This document shows positions 36,601 through 45,010 of a stretch of 64,000 nt of DNA, in pieces. Position numbers and translations under genes: made by a program. This DNA comes from Misgurnus anguillicaudatus. Taxonomy: Eukaryota; Chordata; Actinopteri; Cypriniformes; Cobitidae. Within the stretch, counting starts at the first letter, position 1. The number at the start of each line of letters is the position of its first letter. Below the pieces are notes generated by a model. The model saw nothing but the letters and a program-made list of their open reading frames with translations. It did no database searches and was not told the origin of the DNA. The stretch spans positions 11,661,001 to 11,725,000 of the forward strand of contig NC_073359.2 of assembly GCF_027580225.2 (NCBI RefSeq). Reading direction: 5' to 3'.

Positions 36601-39600
36601 GAATGATACTAATTAATGTCTTTGTGTCAGTTTATTGTTTAAAATGGTCCGCAAATGTGCGTTTCATATATGTAACACGTGACCTTTCTATGTCACCAAG
36701 CAATTACGTGAGGTCGCGTTGGCGCGTCACAGGACCGCAGATAGACGAGAAGTTGTGGTTTAAAAGTGCATATTTTTATATTTATTGCCAAAAATGACAA
36801 TCGTTTCGCTAGATAAGACCCTTATGCCTCATTTGGAATCGTTTAGAGTCCTTTGAAACTCCGTTGAAAAAAATTGTTAAGTGTTAAGTGTTGGTGTCCA
36901 TTAAAGTCCATTAAAATGAGAAAAATCCTGGAATATTTTCCTCAAAAAACATAATTTCTTCTCGACTGAACAAAGAAAGACATCAACATTTTGCATGACA
37001 TGGTGATGAGTAAATTATCTGGATTTTTTTTAAAGAAAATGGACTAATCCTATCGTGTATTTGACAATCAGAGATATGGCCAAAAGCGAGCTTTCACAAC
37101 GATAGTTGGTGATTAGTTAACATTATTATTATCATAGTTTCACATTAACGTGCATTGTGTACTTTTACCCGCATGAGAGGGTTTGTGAGCTTCACTTTGA
37201 TCAGTATATGTGCTAGCATTACCAATTGAGTTACATGAATGTTGAGTGTAATTTTGTTACTTTATGCCATTTTATACAAAACTAAAATTCACACATGAAT
37301 TGTCATATAATGCTAGACTTGAACAGAATGTTGAGTATTTATCATTGTGTACATTGCCTAAAGGTATATCTTGACTTAAAGATTGTGAAATGTAGTTAAA
37401 AGACATATAGTGATGGGTGTGCATTCTGCTGAAGCATGTCACAGTTTGCATATACATGTTTGTTTGACATGTCTGTGGTCCAGTATCTGTTATCTAGAGT
37501 ACAGTAGTGTGATATACCCAATAATACTTGTATAAGAAACCCTTGAGTCAAAAAGAGGTAAATGTTTTATGCAACTCCGTCTGCTTCAAATTAAATTAGA
37601 GACTGATTATGTTCTGGATACGAGTCTCAGCCTTTAGAGGAGTCAGGCATATCAAAACAGGAACAGTGTTACAAAAAATTGAAAAACGTACTTTGTCGTT
37701 GTCATATTAGTGTCATTTATTATTGTGTGTATGTATGATCTATTTATGGAAACTTAAACATGGTAAGAGTTACATGAACTATGCTGTTTGTTAACACCTG
37801 CACATATAATAGATCTACTGTTCTGCATGCATGTTATGTATTTAATTTACATTTTATGCATTTGCCATTTTATGCAATTACTTTTTAGCTTTTATCCTAA
37901 GCAACTGCATTAGTATGTGTGTCCCTTCGGGATTAAGCCCATGACCTTTTTGCTGCTAATGCAATGCTCTACCAGTTAAAACACTTTAAGTTGTATAAAA
38001 TTACATATATTGCACATTTCAAGTAGCTTGTAAAAATAGCACATGTGTTTTCTAAGCAGTTTATAAAGTAAACCAAGGATAATACATTTAAATGCATTTT
38101 ATATGTATTTTCACAAAAATACCAGTAGTAAACAATTATAAAACCAGCACAGATCAGGATATTATCGGAGTTCAACTTCAGTCTTCACATAAACTCTTAC
38201 AATCGTATTGCGCAAGACCGACACGGAGCTAAAAGCTGTTATGGCTAGAAGGGACACAGCTACGGTTGAGCGTTGTTTTATCCTATTCCTACCCCTAAAC
38301 CCAACATTTCACAGGATTTGTGCATGTATTCTATCTACAAAGAACCAAACTAAGCGTGCCAATCTGCGGCCCCGCCCTCTCGGTAGCGTCACGTTGTCAC
38401 CACGCCTCTCTCCTCGAGCACAGATTCCTTAAATCCTGAGGAGCGCTTGTTCCACAACTCAAACACAGAAACAAACCTTGGATTTGAGACTTTAAACGAT
38501 AAACAACATGCGCTGCAAAATGAGCTACTGCCTGCCATACTCTCCCGGAACCTCTCCTACTTATTCCTCCAGATTGATAGCATACAGAAGATGCAGGTAA
38601 ATAAATGTTAAGTTTGTAACAGAACCAAAAAGGTCCAGTTTATGGTGTTTACAAAGTTTCGGGACATCGCGTTCTTGCCTTTGGAAAGCTTTTCTTTGAC
38701 GTTTTGAAGGCGTATTAATTTCATAAGCACTCAAATGTTTTTGATATTAGTGTATTTATGGGATATTTTATGATGTTAGTTTTGTGAATGGTGTGTTTGT
38801 TCGCGGAACGCGGTTTAAGACATGACGCAAGTCACGTACGAAGCGACTCGAGGGTAAAGTAAACAGAATATCAATGTCATATTTAGTGAGCGTTACTATG
38901 CCCGGAATAAATATTTGACTTGACATACAGTAAACTTTTGTTTTGACATTTGCTACTTAAAATATGTTCAGTACTAAGTTAAGTTTATTGTTATGTTTAT
39001 TCTGTTAGGGTTAGACCTTTTAAAGCATTGTGGGGATAATTCGCGGTAAAAATCTAATTTTGCGTATAAATACAGAAGGACAGAGCGCGACGGAACGAAA
39101 CATAATTGATTCGCGGCAAAACTTACGACTTGAGACCCGACGCTGAGACATAAACACAGACCAACAATAAAAATGAGCGCAGACGCAAGCACGCGCTCTT
39201 GACTTTATCCAACAAATGAACGCGCAAATCTTTTAAGACGCTATTAGTAAAGTTACTGGGTAGCTCACTGTAAAGTTACTGGGTAGCTCACTGTATTTGT
39301 TAACATTAGTTAATGCATTAACTAAGCTGTATTAATATTCGTCCATGTTGATTTCAGTTGAACTAACATGATGAGTAATGAACTAACATTAACAAAGATC
39401 AATAAATGCTGAAAACTATATTGTTTATTGTACATAGTTCATGTATTTACCAAAGTGTTATGATTTATTTGCGTAAAAACGGAACTGAAAAATGATTGAC
39501 GCATGTTATCCAAGTTCATCTAGAGTTACTATAAATGTTTTGTTTTGTTTTGCACCAACTACTAGATAAGCGGTAAAAGAGAAATAACACTACATAGTTG

Positions 39601-40397
39601 GTTAGGATAATATCAATGAAAATATGCACCTCTTATAATCTTTCCTTAACATTATTCACGCAGAAATGCGCAATAAGTTGCGCAACAGTATGTAATGTTG
39701 ACACTGGTTTAATATTGCAATATGCGCATGTCTGATAAGCATCTTTCTTTGGAAAATTACAGGTGTGATTTTATAGGCTACTATATGTGCTGAAACGCAA
39801 AACAAGGAAATGTCATGTAAATTTGTCGGTGTGATTTATTGCTGGGTAAAAGTTGGCAGCTTACGGATGTGATTCATCTGATCTGATGTCATTTACATGG
39901 CACGACATGAATATTCCTCAGAAGACGATATCTGTATAAACTACTGTTTTAAAAATAGCCTCTTTGTTTTTTTTATCTCAACAGTGCATCTGGCGCCAGT
40001 GTCGTGGCCATAGATAACAAGATCGAGCAAGCTATGGTAAGTATTTTGATTTCGGTTCAAATCTTGAAATGTTTACAGAAATCATGCAATAATAGATGTT
40101 TATTTTCTACTCCTTTTTTTTCAGGATCTTGTAAAAAGCCATTTAATGTACGCTGTGCGTGAGGAAGTAGAAGTCTTGAAGGAGCAAATCAAGGAGCTCT
40201 ATGAAAGAAACTCTATGCTGGAAAGAGAAAATGCAGTATTAAAATCTCTGGCCAACACCGAACAGTTGAGCCAGCTCTCCGGTCAGCCCAATAACCCCGG
40301 AAGCACTTCGCCCCAACAGACACCAGTAAACGCCATCCTACAGGATGGGAGCAAACTCGTGGCCTTGCCCCCACAACCCAACGTTTCCACGGCGTGA
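14006..40397 (+). CDS. tsc22d2: TSC22 domain family protein 2, long isoform (joined exons)
   Basis: Exons are 14006-15603, 28240-28302 (or to 28281), 39985-40036 and 40125-40397, giving about 661 (or 654) residues; all junctions are phase-consistent. The N-terminus [18 protein letters not shown], the [10 protein letters not shown]...GRWTC block near residues 155-180, the exon-1 end IPIDGDEDR, exon 2 [10 protein letters not shown] and the C-terminus ending PPQPNVSTA match vertebrate TSC22D2 rather than TSC22D1, D3 or D4. The middle (about residues 90-500) is low-complexity and rich in Pro, Ser, Gln and Val. The C-terminus holds the TSC box and leucine zipper for dimerisation ([13 protein letters not shown] onward). 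In the family, long isoforms use RFxV-type motifs (here RFRV) to bind CCT domains of WNK-pathway kinases and NRBP1; that role is inferred from family knowledge. Genes neighbouring it are divergent pfn2 and downstream rubcn. Confidence 0.93.
15821..16022. mobile_element. 202-bp MITE
   Basis: The inverted ends are AGGGTGAATTGCCCTAATGTGG at the left and, reverse-complemented, AGGGTGAATTGTCCTAAAGTGG at the right. It sits directly after a hAT-like left end (TAGGGGTGTAAGAAAATCG at about 15767). No ORF. Confidence 0.65.
16360..17105. mobile_element. GGGTGATTCTCACGAAA element, copy A (746 bp, diverged)
   Basis: The ends are GGGTGATTCTCACGAAA and TTTCGCGAGAATCACCC. It contains the family's internal motifs: TTGCGGTAATGA-type blocks near 16918, a TTGCGGAGGATGAGAA block near 16718, and the reverse complement of CAAGATGGCTACCAAGGTAAG near 16613-16640. 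It is clearly related to, but much diverged from and shorter than, copies B and C. No transposase ORF. No clear target duplication. Confidence 0.8.
17865..18283. mobile_element. hAT-like fragment (ends ATCGCCCAACACTA)
   Basis: The right end reads GGGGCATATCGCCCAACACTA, the reverse of a common fish hAT terminus. The internal block GACGATAGTTGGCGATCATC ... CGCATGAGTGGGTTTGTGGGC recurs at 37085-37205, showing a dispersed family. The left end is not clear. Confidence 0.5.
18284..19070. repeat. inverted relative of the 7.8-kb periodic element
   Basis: Units containing CTTGACAAACTAT followed by GGAAAGCTC recur at 18316, 18493 and about 18671, a period of 177 bp. The tail, with AAACAAGACCAAGATTAGG and CACCCCCACAC near 18980-19040, mirrors the head of the copy at 7777-8935. 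No coding content. Confidence 0.6.
19877..20793. mobile_element. GGGTGATTCTCACGAAA element, copy B (917 bp)
   Basis: The ends are GGGTGATTCTCACGAAA and TTTCGTGAGAATCACCC. Reverse-complemented, it is nearly identical along its whole length to copy C at 57483-58400; I count only scattered single-base changes and 1-bp gaps. This indicates recent transposition. It has several TTGCGGTAATGA-type blocks (about 20069, 20220, 20602) and no transposase ORF. Confidence 0.88.
20904..21350. mobile_element. TTAA-bounded MITE (TTAAAGGGGTCATATTATGA)
   Basis: The ends are TTAAAGGGGTCATA and the mirrored TATGACCCCTTTAA, with TTAA at 20904-20907 and 21347-21350. The segment from AGTGCCGTGGTTGGATAGTG to the end recurs as a fragment at about 54510-54735. 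Confidence 0.75.
22176..22460. mobile_element. GGGTCGCACACCGG MITE, truncated copy
   Basis: It starts GGGTCGCACACCGG and matches 56914-57252 over most of its length (for example GACAACTCGGAGGTATCGTA and AAATGCAAAATATA). The right terminal repeat is missing. Confidence 0.65.
24211..25110. mobile_element. Harbinger-like MITE relative, degraded, with nested foldback
   Basis: It begins TGTGCGTTCACACCAGACGCGG, like the TGCTGCGTTTACACC family found at 26425, 30885 and 48264. It shares their internal block, read in the minus direction as coding-like [11 protein letters not shown]. An AT-rich foldback unit (24369-24830; CTCAATTTCATAG ... TCAAATTGAG, both beside 'ACTAGATGTCGCC' type sequence) is inserted in it. 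The right end is not resolved. Confidence 0.5.
25142..25182. repeat. perfect 17-bp hairpin
   Basis: GCATGTTAATCCCAGAA, a 7-base loop, then the exact reverse complement TTCTGGGATTAACATGC. A perfect short hairpin in intron 1 of tsc22d2; it may be the relic of a small insertion. Too short for a typical microRNA precursor. Confidence 0.8.
26082..26217. mobile_element. 136-bp MITE
   Basis: The ends are GCTGTCACTGGGGCAGTACC and, mirrored, GGGTACAGCCCCAGTGACAGC. The interior consists of GTACC-type repeats (TATGGTACAG, ATGGTACCATAGGTAC). The structure is common among fish MITEs. Confidence 0.7.
26425..27116. mobile_element. Harbinger-like MITE (TGCTGCATTCACACC) with nested TTAA element
   Basis: The ends are TGCTGCATTCACACCAGCC and GGCTGGTGTGAACCCACAG. 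TTA lies on both sides (26422-26424 and 27117-27119), the target duplication expected for PIF/Harbinger elements. Internally it is CpG-rich and shares the GCGTTAACCAATCCGGAGC block with the copies at 24211 and 48264. A 244-bp TTAA-bounded MITE is inserted at 26800-27043. Confidence 0.72.
26800..27043. mobile_element. TTAA-bounded MITE nested at 26.8 kb
   Basis: The ends are TTAAAGGTGGAGTCCACGAT and ATCGTGGACTCCACCTTTAA. The flanking TTAA (26800-26803, 27040-27043) and the continuation of the host element on both sides show insertion into the Harbinger-like copy; the related copy near 31340 lacks it. Confidence 0.78.
28240..28302 (+). CDS. tsc22d2: tsc22d2 exon 2 (two possible donors)
   Basis: The acceptor TTTTATTTTAAAG precedes GAACCCTTCCACAGC, which completes an Arg codon and encodes [10 protein letters not shown], the hallmark of TSC22D2 exon 2. 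Two donors keep the same phase: GTATGA after 28302 (better +5 base, 63-nt exon) and GTCAAA after 28281 (42-nt exon). Both join in frame to 39985. I favour the longer form by donor quality and by length against the human exon. Confidence 0.82.
28491..29163. mobile_element. hAT-like element CAGGGTTCCCAC, with nested insert
   Basis: The ends are CAGGGTTCCCAC and GTGGGAACCCTG, with 'TCCTTGAAAGT' repeats near both ends. The flanks share TAAAAA (left TTTAAAAA, right TAAAAAGA), so the 8-bp duplication is eroded. Another MITE lies inside at 28751-29036. Confidence 0.7.
28751..29036. mobile_element. nested MITE with 'GAGAAGGGAAAAAGACGCTGCGTC' type end
   Basis: About 50 bases at the left (CGGGTTACGTATGTAACTG ... 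GACGCTGCGTC) are mirrored at the right (GTGACGCAGCGCGAGTTCC ... GTAACAATGTATC). It lies inside the CAGGGTTCCCAC element. Confidence 0.6.
30022..30732. mobile_element. Harbinger-like MITE TGCCGAGTTCAGACTG, 711 bp
   Basis: The ends are TGCCGAGTTCAGACTGCACG and the mirrored CAGTCTGAACTCGGCA. TTA is duplicated on both sides (30019-30021, 30733-30735), as expected for PIF/Harbinger. The minus-strand ORF at 30208-30621 has no recognisable transposase motifs. Confidence 0.75.
30885..31418. mobile_element. Harbinger-like MITE (TGCTGCGTTTACACC family)
   Basis: The right end is GGTTGGTGTAAACGCAGCA followed by TTA; the left end, TGAGGGTGCGTTTACACCAACC, is slightly altered. Internal sequence such as GAGTCACTCATTCAAC and CAAGCGGCAAACTAGGCGCGG matches the copies at 48264-49002 and 26425-27116. 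Confidence 0.7.
33343..34030. mobile_element. hAT-like element CAGTCCYTCC with nested MITE
   Basis: The ends are CAGTCCTTCCGGAAAAAC and the mirrored TTTTTCTGGAGGGACTG, followed inside by 'ATGCGATCGCATAATTGCG' type sequence. A MITE rich in GTTACT/AGTAAC motifs (about 33534-33762) is inserted in it. Confidence 0.65.
34274..34519. mobile_element. 246-bp MITE with 24-bp perfect ends
   Basis: AGAGTTTCGTTGCAAAACGA at the left and its mirror TCGTTTTGCAACGAAACTCT at the right form long, essentially perfect inverted repeats (they continue with GATAA/TTATC). No ORF. No obvious target duplication. Confidence 0.75.
34619..34820. mobile_element. fragment of a TTAA-bounded MITE
   Basis: It ends GGGCATAATATGTGCCCTTTAA and carries AGCTCATTTGCATTTAAA and CCATCTTGTAAAAATGGGC upstream. 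The left end is missing or not recognised. Confidence 0.45.
35320..35760. promoter_or_regulatory. complex non-repeat intronic stretch, possible regulatory element
   Basis: This part of the tsc22d2 intron lacks repeat ends, has balanced composition and contains E-box-like and GTCAACA-type words. It lies about 3 kb upstream of the short-isoform promoter. A regulatory role is only inferred from its contrast with the surrounding repeats. Confidence 0.2.
36189..37023. mobile_element. long foldback element, about 350-bp arms
   Basis: The left arm (CCAGTCATCCAAAATGTTGATG ... GTCCTGTGACGCGCCAGCGCGACC) is mirrored by the right arm (GGTCGCGTTGGCGCGTCACAGG ... CATCAACATTTTGCATGAC). A centre of about 200 bp separates them. 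In the tsc22d2 primary transcript it would fold into a very long hairpin. Confidence 0.78.
37085..37205. repeat. fragment of the 17.9-kb hAT-like family
   Basis: AACGATAGTTGGTGATTAG ... GCATTGTGTACTTTTACCCG ... GGTTTGTGAGCTTCACTTTG matches 17895-17990 with small differences. No ends preserved. Confidence 0.55.
37910..37982 (-). mobile_element. tRNA-derived SINE head (minus strand)
   Basis: Read on the minus strand: TTTAACTGGTAGAGCATTGC (a pol III A-box) followed by GGTCATGGGCTTAATCCCG (a B-box-like block) at the usual spacing. This is the promoter head of a tRNA-derived SINE; the body is not distinguishable. Confidence 0.55.
38340..38507 (+). promoter_or_regulatory. tsc22d2: internal promoter for tsc22d2 short isoform
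   Basis: Just upstream of the alternative first exon the sequence turns GC- and CpG-rich (CTGCGGCCCCGCCCTCTCGG, with a GC-box-like core, then AGCGTCACGTTGTCACC) inside an otherwise AT-rich intron. This is the expected place for the short-isoform promoter. No transcription start can be set from sequence. Confidence 0.5.
38508..38596 (+). CDS. tsc22d2: tsc22d2 alternative first exon (short isoform)
   Basis: ATG at 38508 starts [16 protein letters not shown] and runs 29 codons plus two bases to a donor (GATGCAG then GTAAAT). Phase 2 matches the acceptor at 39985, where the AG plus T makes Ser and continues [12 protein letters not shown]. The product would be about 137 residues: a unique head plus the TSC box and zipper. 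TSC22D genes typically make such short isoforms from internal promoters. The head sequence is not one I know from mammalian short isoforms, so it rests on position, phase and the GC-rich upstream region. Confidence 0.75.
39985..40036 (+). CDS. tsc22d2: tsc22d2 TSC-box exon, part 1
   Basis: After the acceptor TTTTATCTCAACAG the exon encodes [17 protein letters not shown] and stops at the strong donor [25 protein letters not shown] across this junction is the signature start of the TSC box, shared by all family members and by long and short isoforms. Confidence 0.96.
40125..40397 (+). CDS. tsc22d2: tsc22d2 final coding exon: TSC box and leucine zipper
   Basis: After a poly-T/CAG acceptor the exon encodes [20 protein letters not shown] and continues through a heptad leucine pattern ([20 protein letters not shown]), then a low-complexity Ser/Pro/Gln tail ending PNVSTA and TGA at 40395-40397. 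The zipper mediates homo- and heterodimers in this family, which lacks a classical basic DNA-binding region. Confidence 0.97.
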   Translation, partial: DLVKSHLMYAVREEVEVLKEQIKELYERNSMLERENAVLKSLANTEQLSQLSGQPNNPGSTSPQQTPVNAILQDGSKLVALPPQPNVSTA

Positions 40398-41910
40398 GAA
40401 ATTCATCAGCATTACATGAAAAAATGCAAACGTTTGCAGTCTGCAAAGGAGATTATAGTTGGCCACCTTGTGGAGAGCCATGCTTCGATTTTACATGCTG
40501 CGTGGCTTTCCAAGTATTAGACAATCATTTTGGGAGAAGCTCGCGTTTGGGTTGAAGAAGAGGGTTGCGGCAGGTTGTCCCAGGCACGGTGCAAGGATGC
40601 TGAGATGACCGTTTAGCAGGACGCCTGTGGTGGATGTCCATTGCTAAGGTTGGACGAACACCGATTTAGTAGTACCATGGAAAGGCCGGGACTGTGGTGT
40701 TTTTTTTTGAAAGCCAGCATGACTTAAATCCCATTTTGTCTGTTTAAATTTACAGTTTGCGTGTATTTATTAGAGGGCTGCTATTTTCATAATGTAAATG
40801 AACAATGCAACAGAGGTCTATTATATAAAGAAACTTTTTTGGTTTCTGAAATGTAAAAGAGATGTTAAAGCATCGACAACTTAATTGTTAATTTGCATCA
40901 AGTTTTAGGCAATAATATCCCCGTGGCACAGTTCCAACTCCAACTGAAGGTTGAATAATCTTTGCTGATACACAGTCCTGTACAGTTGGATTGATTGGGG
41001 TTGAATGTATATGTGTATAGATTGTAAAGTATTATAAGTAGCCATTTGTACAGGTGAGCACCAGTTATCAAGTATTTCTCTAATTTTAAGTATAGTTGCC
41101 ATAATTCCCCAACGTTTGTCACTTATTGTACCTGAATTATAAAAACAAAACAAATCTGGGTGGGGGAAAAGCTGTGAATTTCTTCATACAAATATATTTG
41201 TAACCAAAGAAGAAAATATGTAGATTTGTTTTGTAATGCACACTTTCTGATTATTATTTTTATTTTTTTTACTTTGCCATGTTAATGAATCTTTCATTGC
41301 TGGTAAGCATGTTTTGCATGATCTGTTTTCTTACCTCATGTTTTTTATTCGACATAACTTTAAAGGAAGTCTGTGAACGATATTATTCGACTTATATGAA
41401 CGGTGAAGGGTAATTTCTGGCCCCCAGTAATACAAAAAATGAGCCATTTTGTTTTAGTTGCGTGGTGCTGTCAAGCTTGATGCATATAGTGTTTATTACA
41501 TTGCAGAAAATGTACAAAATACATTACAAGTTTTGTTTCATGGAATAGTTTACACTTACAAATTAAAGATAAAATAGCAACGGTCACAAAGAATTACAAT
41601 CACAGATATACTAATTCACGGGCATGTGTTTTATTGTCTTTTGTGCCTTGTGTATTATAAACTTTACAGCACTCTGGTTTATTTTTGCCCTATAGAGCCA
41701 AATAGAAATTGTAAAATCACATCAGTCCGCATCACCTGGTAAACGTATGGTTTGTTTGTTTTTTTATTTGTTGAAGGAATTGTAGTATACAAGCAAAATG
41801 TATTAAGCTTGATCACTGAGCCTTTGAAAATATCTTAATACCCTTGTAATGTGCTGTTTTGAAAAGTTTAGTTTTCTGTCAAGAATAAATTACTGTTCTA
41901 TTGAAAACTG
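40398..41910 (+). other. tsc22d2: tsc22d2 3'UTR
   Basis: About 1.5 kb follows the stop codon without transposon ends and with ordinary UTR composition (T-rich runs, ATTTA-like motifs). The end is set by the first good polyadenylation hexamer at 41884; later AATAAA copies near 42323 and 42366 could give longer forms. Confidence 0.55.
41884..41889 (+). terminator. tsc22d2: polyadenylation signal AATAAA (tsc22d2)
   Basis: AATAAA occurs in the context TGTCAAGAATAAATTACTG, followed 15-35 bases later by a T/G-rich stretch. It is the first canonical hexamer downstream of the tsc22d2 stop in a repeat-free UTR. Confidence 0.5.
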
Positions 41911-43014
41911 GATCATTTGAAATATTTTCTTTTATTTGATATACTGTATGTGTGTTGTGAAAGTAAGCAGAACTTCAAACTTCAAAGAGATTTTCAACAT
42001 TCAAGGTTTTAGCTGTGTTGAAATCATCTAATTGAGAACATACCATACTACTTGAGGTACAAAATGTTTTCGCATCTAAATTTAGTTTTATAAAATGTTA
42101 TTAAGTATGATGAAATCAATCTGACAAGGAATACACAAAACGGTAGCAAAGCATAAAACAAAATACAGATAAATATTAACAGTAATGAGATAAACTTAGA
42201 TAACCTAAGTTTTGCATGAAAAATAAGAAACCGGTTATATTATTGCACAAGTTTAAATGTTTAGTTAAATAGAAGACTTGTAATGCTGTTAACTCAATTT
42301 ATAAAGGCGCTTGACAATAGAAGCAATAAAAAGTTGGATTTATTTTCTCTTGAAAATATATCAACAATAAATATATCAACAAACTACTCCAAAACGGATA
42401 TAATAAAAATTTGGGTATTGCAATAACAACCTCTTTTGTGTTTTATTTAAATGATCTGTAGGTGGTTATAAATCATTCAAGAATATTCCAGAAGTAAAGA
42501 TGCCTTGAAGGAAGGGTGGTAGGAATCTTTAAAAAAGAAGGATTGTCTAATATGCAAAGTGTGTTATAGGCTACCTGCCAATAGATATGTAGCTTGTTAA
42601 AAGTACTAATTGATACAATGTGCGCGCACACACACACACACACACACACTTTTTCTCTGGCCGTAAATAGTTGCATTTGACTATAAACTGTATGTAATAT
42701 ATTCGCTAGTGAAAACGATTTATTAACATAAAAGTGTTTTGACACACATTTAAAAAATCTCCCTTGGGCTCTAACTGTCAATGCAAAAAAGACCACCTAA
42801 AAATAACTTGTTTGCATGGGCATGTAGCAACTTGACATGCCTGCAGTGTGACTCGAGGAAAATATTTTGTAGTTCTGTGTCATGTATAACTACTAAAGTA
42901 GTAAAAAAGTTGGTAAATTATATGTTCAACAGCGCCATCATGTTGTCAGCAGCACAACAGATCTGTCTTTTCCGCTATTGATCACGTTTGGCATGTTAAA
43001 ACACATGATACAGG
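41911..43014. other. tsc22d2-rubcn spacer
   Basis: AT-rich sequence with two more AATAAA copies and a (CA)n run at 42619-42649. No gene recognised. Confidence 0.4.
42619..42649. repeat. (CA)n microsatellite
   Basis: A GTGCGCGCA lead is followed by about a dozen CA units. It lies between tsc22d2 and rubcn. Confidence 0.85.
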
Positions 43015-43286
43015 TTAAAGGGATAGTTCACCCAAAAATGAAAATTCTGTCATCATTCACTCACTCTCATGTTGGTACAAACCTGTATAAATTTTCTTTT
43101 TTCTGATGAACACAAAGGAAGATATTTTGAGAAATGTTTGTCACCCAATTTTTCGTGGGCCCCATTTACTTCCATAGTATTATTTTTTTCATACTATGGA
43201 AGTAAATGGGGTCCTCAAACGGTTGAGTGAGTGAGAGTGAGTAAATGATGACAGAATTTTCATTTTTGGGTGAACTATCCCTTTAA
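43015..43286. mobile_element. complete foldback MITE (TTAAAGGGATAGTTCACCC)
   Basis: The ends are TTAAAGGGATAGTTCACCC and GGGTGAACTATCCCTTTAA. Much of the length is mirrored around a centre at CCATAGTATTATT/ATACTATGG (about 43175-43200). TTAA at both borders (43015-43018, 43283-43286). Partial copies: 3180-3373 and 52853-53083. Confidence 0.85.
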
Positions 43287-43409
43287 ATAAAAAATACGAT
43301 AAACAACAAATATATTTTATTTATTGGATGTATACATGCAACAGTAAAAATTGTTAAAAATTAACAATCGAGAAAGAAAACAAATTAAGCAACACGAGTC
43401 ACGACCGAT

Positions 43410-44350
43410 ATGACAAGAAAATATATATTTTTTAATATATTTCAAAATATACAAAAATGGCAAAAAAAATAAATTCACTGAAATATATTTTAGAATATGT
43501 TTTCAAAAATATATTTTTTCACAGATTTTTTTTGGCCATTTTGAAATATATTTACATTTTTTTAAAGCATTAAAAATATATATTTAGCCCTCTATATATT
43601 TCAATCCAAGGAAATATATTCACGTCGCATTGGAAGAAAAACTTTGTTACGAACCTGTGAACATAACAGTTTTTAAAATGTTAAAATTAAATATATTTTC
43701 CACTTAAAAATATACTTTATAAATTAACTTGTATTTAGCATATATTTAAAATATATTTAGGCAAAAAATACGTTTTTGACATGGGATGTAAAATTAGAAA
43801 TATATTTGCTTGCCCTTAAAATACATTTTGAAATATATGTTGATATATGAAGGTTAAAACTAAATATATTTCCACATTCGAAAGAGACAAAATATCTTGA
43901 TTCTTAACATAATTACACCCACATTATATTAGTAATCATTTAGCCAATTGCTGTTTTTTTTCAAGTAACCCCTTTTTATACTTGTTTCCTGGTTGACTAT
44001 TTTCAACTACTTTCAACTCTTTTTGGTTTGATATCTGAATTGACCTGTGCCCTTAATTTATTTATAATTATTATTATTACTATTTTTTATTTAATTTTAT
44101 TATTATTTTCTTCTTTTCATTAAATGTTAATTAGTGTCTTTCCTTTATTGTCATGTTATTTATTGTTATTATGTTAAAAGAGATTTAACTATTTCATTTC
44201 AAATATTTTTGAAATATACTGGGATAATTTGTTACGTCTCAATAAACAAATTGTTCAAATATATTTTCCACATTCAAAAATATATTCAACTGAGCATAAC
44301 ATTCTACAAAATGTATTTAGCATATATTTAAAAAATATTTTTGCCAGGAG
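43410..44350. repeat. AATATATTT-rich repeat tract
   Basis: The palindromic word AAATATATTT or close variants (GAAATATATTT, AAAATATATTTT) recurs many times, often 30-60 bp apart, together with 'CATTTTGAAATATATTT' blocks. No coding content or clear ends. Confidence 0.6.
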
Positions 44351-44779
44351 AAATTTATTTTTTTGCCATATGGGGATATTCAGTTTTAAATTTACAATAC
44401 AATCTCAAACAAGAAAAAGAATGTTTACCAATAATAAACGTAAACACCCCCTCGTGTCGTTGTTTGAGGTTGGTCACCATATACGTACTTTTTTTTTTTT
44501 TTAACTTTTTTGTCATTATAAACTGTGGTTGTATGAAAAAGGTAAGTTACATTTGGGTGAAAATTAAAAACAGGTCGAGATAGGGTCGACACGAGTAAAA
44601 AATTATAGACTTTCACTTTTTAAGGTAAATTAATTTACCTTAATTTATAAAATAATCGTTTTGCATTTTAATAAAATCTAAATTAATTAATCACAATCCT
44701 TTGTGCTTTGCTTTGGCTTCGACATTTCACGATTTTACGTACTTTTATTTGATAAAAGTCCAAAACTTTTATTTTATGT

Positions 44780-44972
44780 ACAATAAATGTATCCGCTATT
44801 TGAGGAATGCATTTCCGGTGTGAGCGCTTATCGCTGACTTCATACTTCTCGGTCTTGTTATGGTGCGGGACGCCCAGTGGAAACATCTCCAACCTGATTG
44901 GAGTTTTTCTCTCGTTAAGTCTGAACTGCGATCAAAATCAAGCTGAAATAAGCAGATTTAACCGGGACAGAG
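44780..44972 (+). promoter_or_regulatory. rubcn: rubcn 5' leader / promoter region
   Basis: GC-richer sequence (TTTCCGGTGTGAGCGCTTATC, with a GGAA/TTCC ETS-like core, then CCAGTGGAAAC) lies immediately upstream of the rubcn ATG, after AT-rich repeat sequence. A 28-codon upstream ORF sits at 44860-44946. Confidence 0.45.
44860..44946 (+). CDS. possible upstream ORF of rubcn, 28 codons
   Basis: ATG at 44860 reads MVRDAQWKHLQ ... and stops with TGA 26 bp before the main ATG, in a different frame. Its relevance depends on the transcription start, which is unknown. Confidence 0.2.
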   Translation: MVRDAQWKHLQPDWSFSLVKSELRSKSS

Positions 44973-45010
44973 ATGGAAATATCAATGGAGGCGGAAGATG
45001 CAGAGCGCAG
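44973..45010 (+). CDS. rubcn: rubcn exon 1 (start codon)
   Basis: ATG at 44973 (context CAGAGATGG) starts [12 protein letters not shown] and ends in phase 2 at a GTATAT donor. A second in-frame ATG at codon 5 is an alternative start. The first choice has the fuller Kozak context. Confidence 0.8.

Larger units (their letters stand above)
28303..39984 (+). other. tsc22d2: tsc22d2 intron between exon 2 and the TSC-box exon
   Basis: It contains the alternative first exon at 38508 and the transposons listed separately. Stretches 31684-33340, 34822-36188 and 37210-37900 show no gene; 35320-35760 is more complex and GC-richer than its surroundings. 39248-39293 is a perfect 23-bp tandem duplication, followed by a dispersed TTAATGCATTAACTAA repeat. 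Confidence 0.65.
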
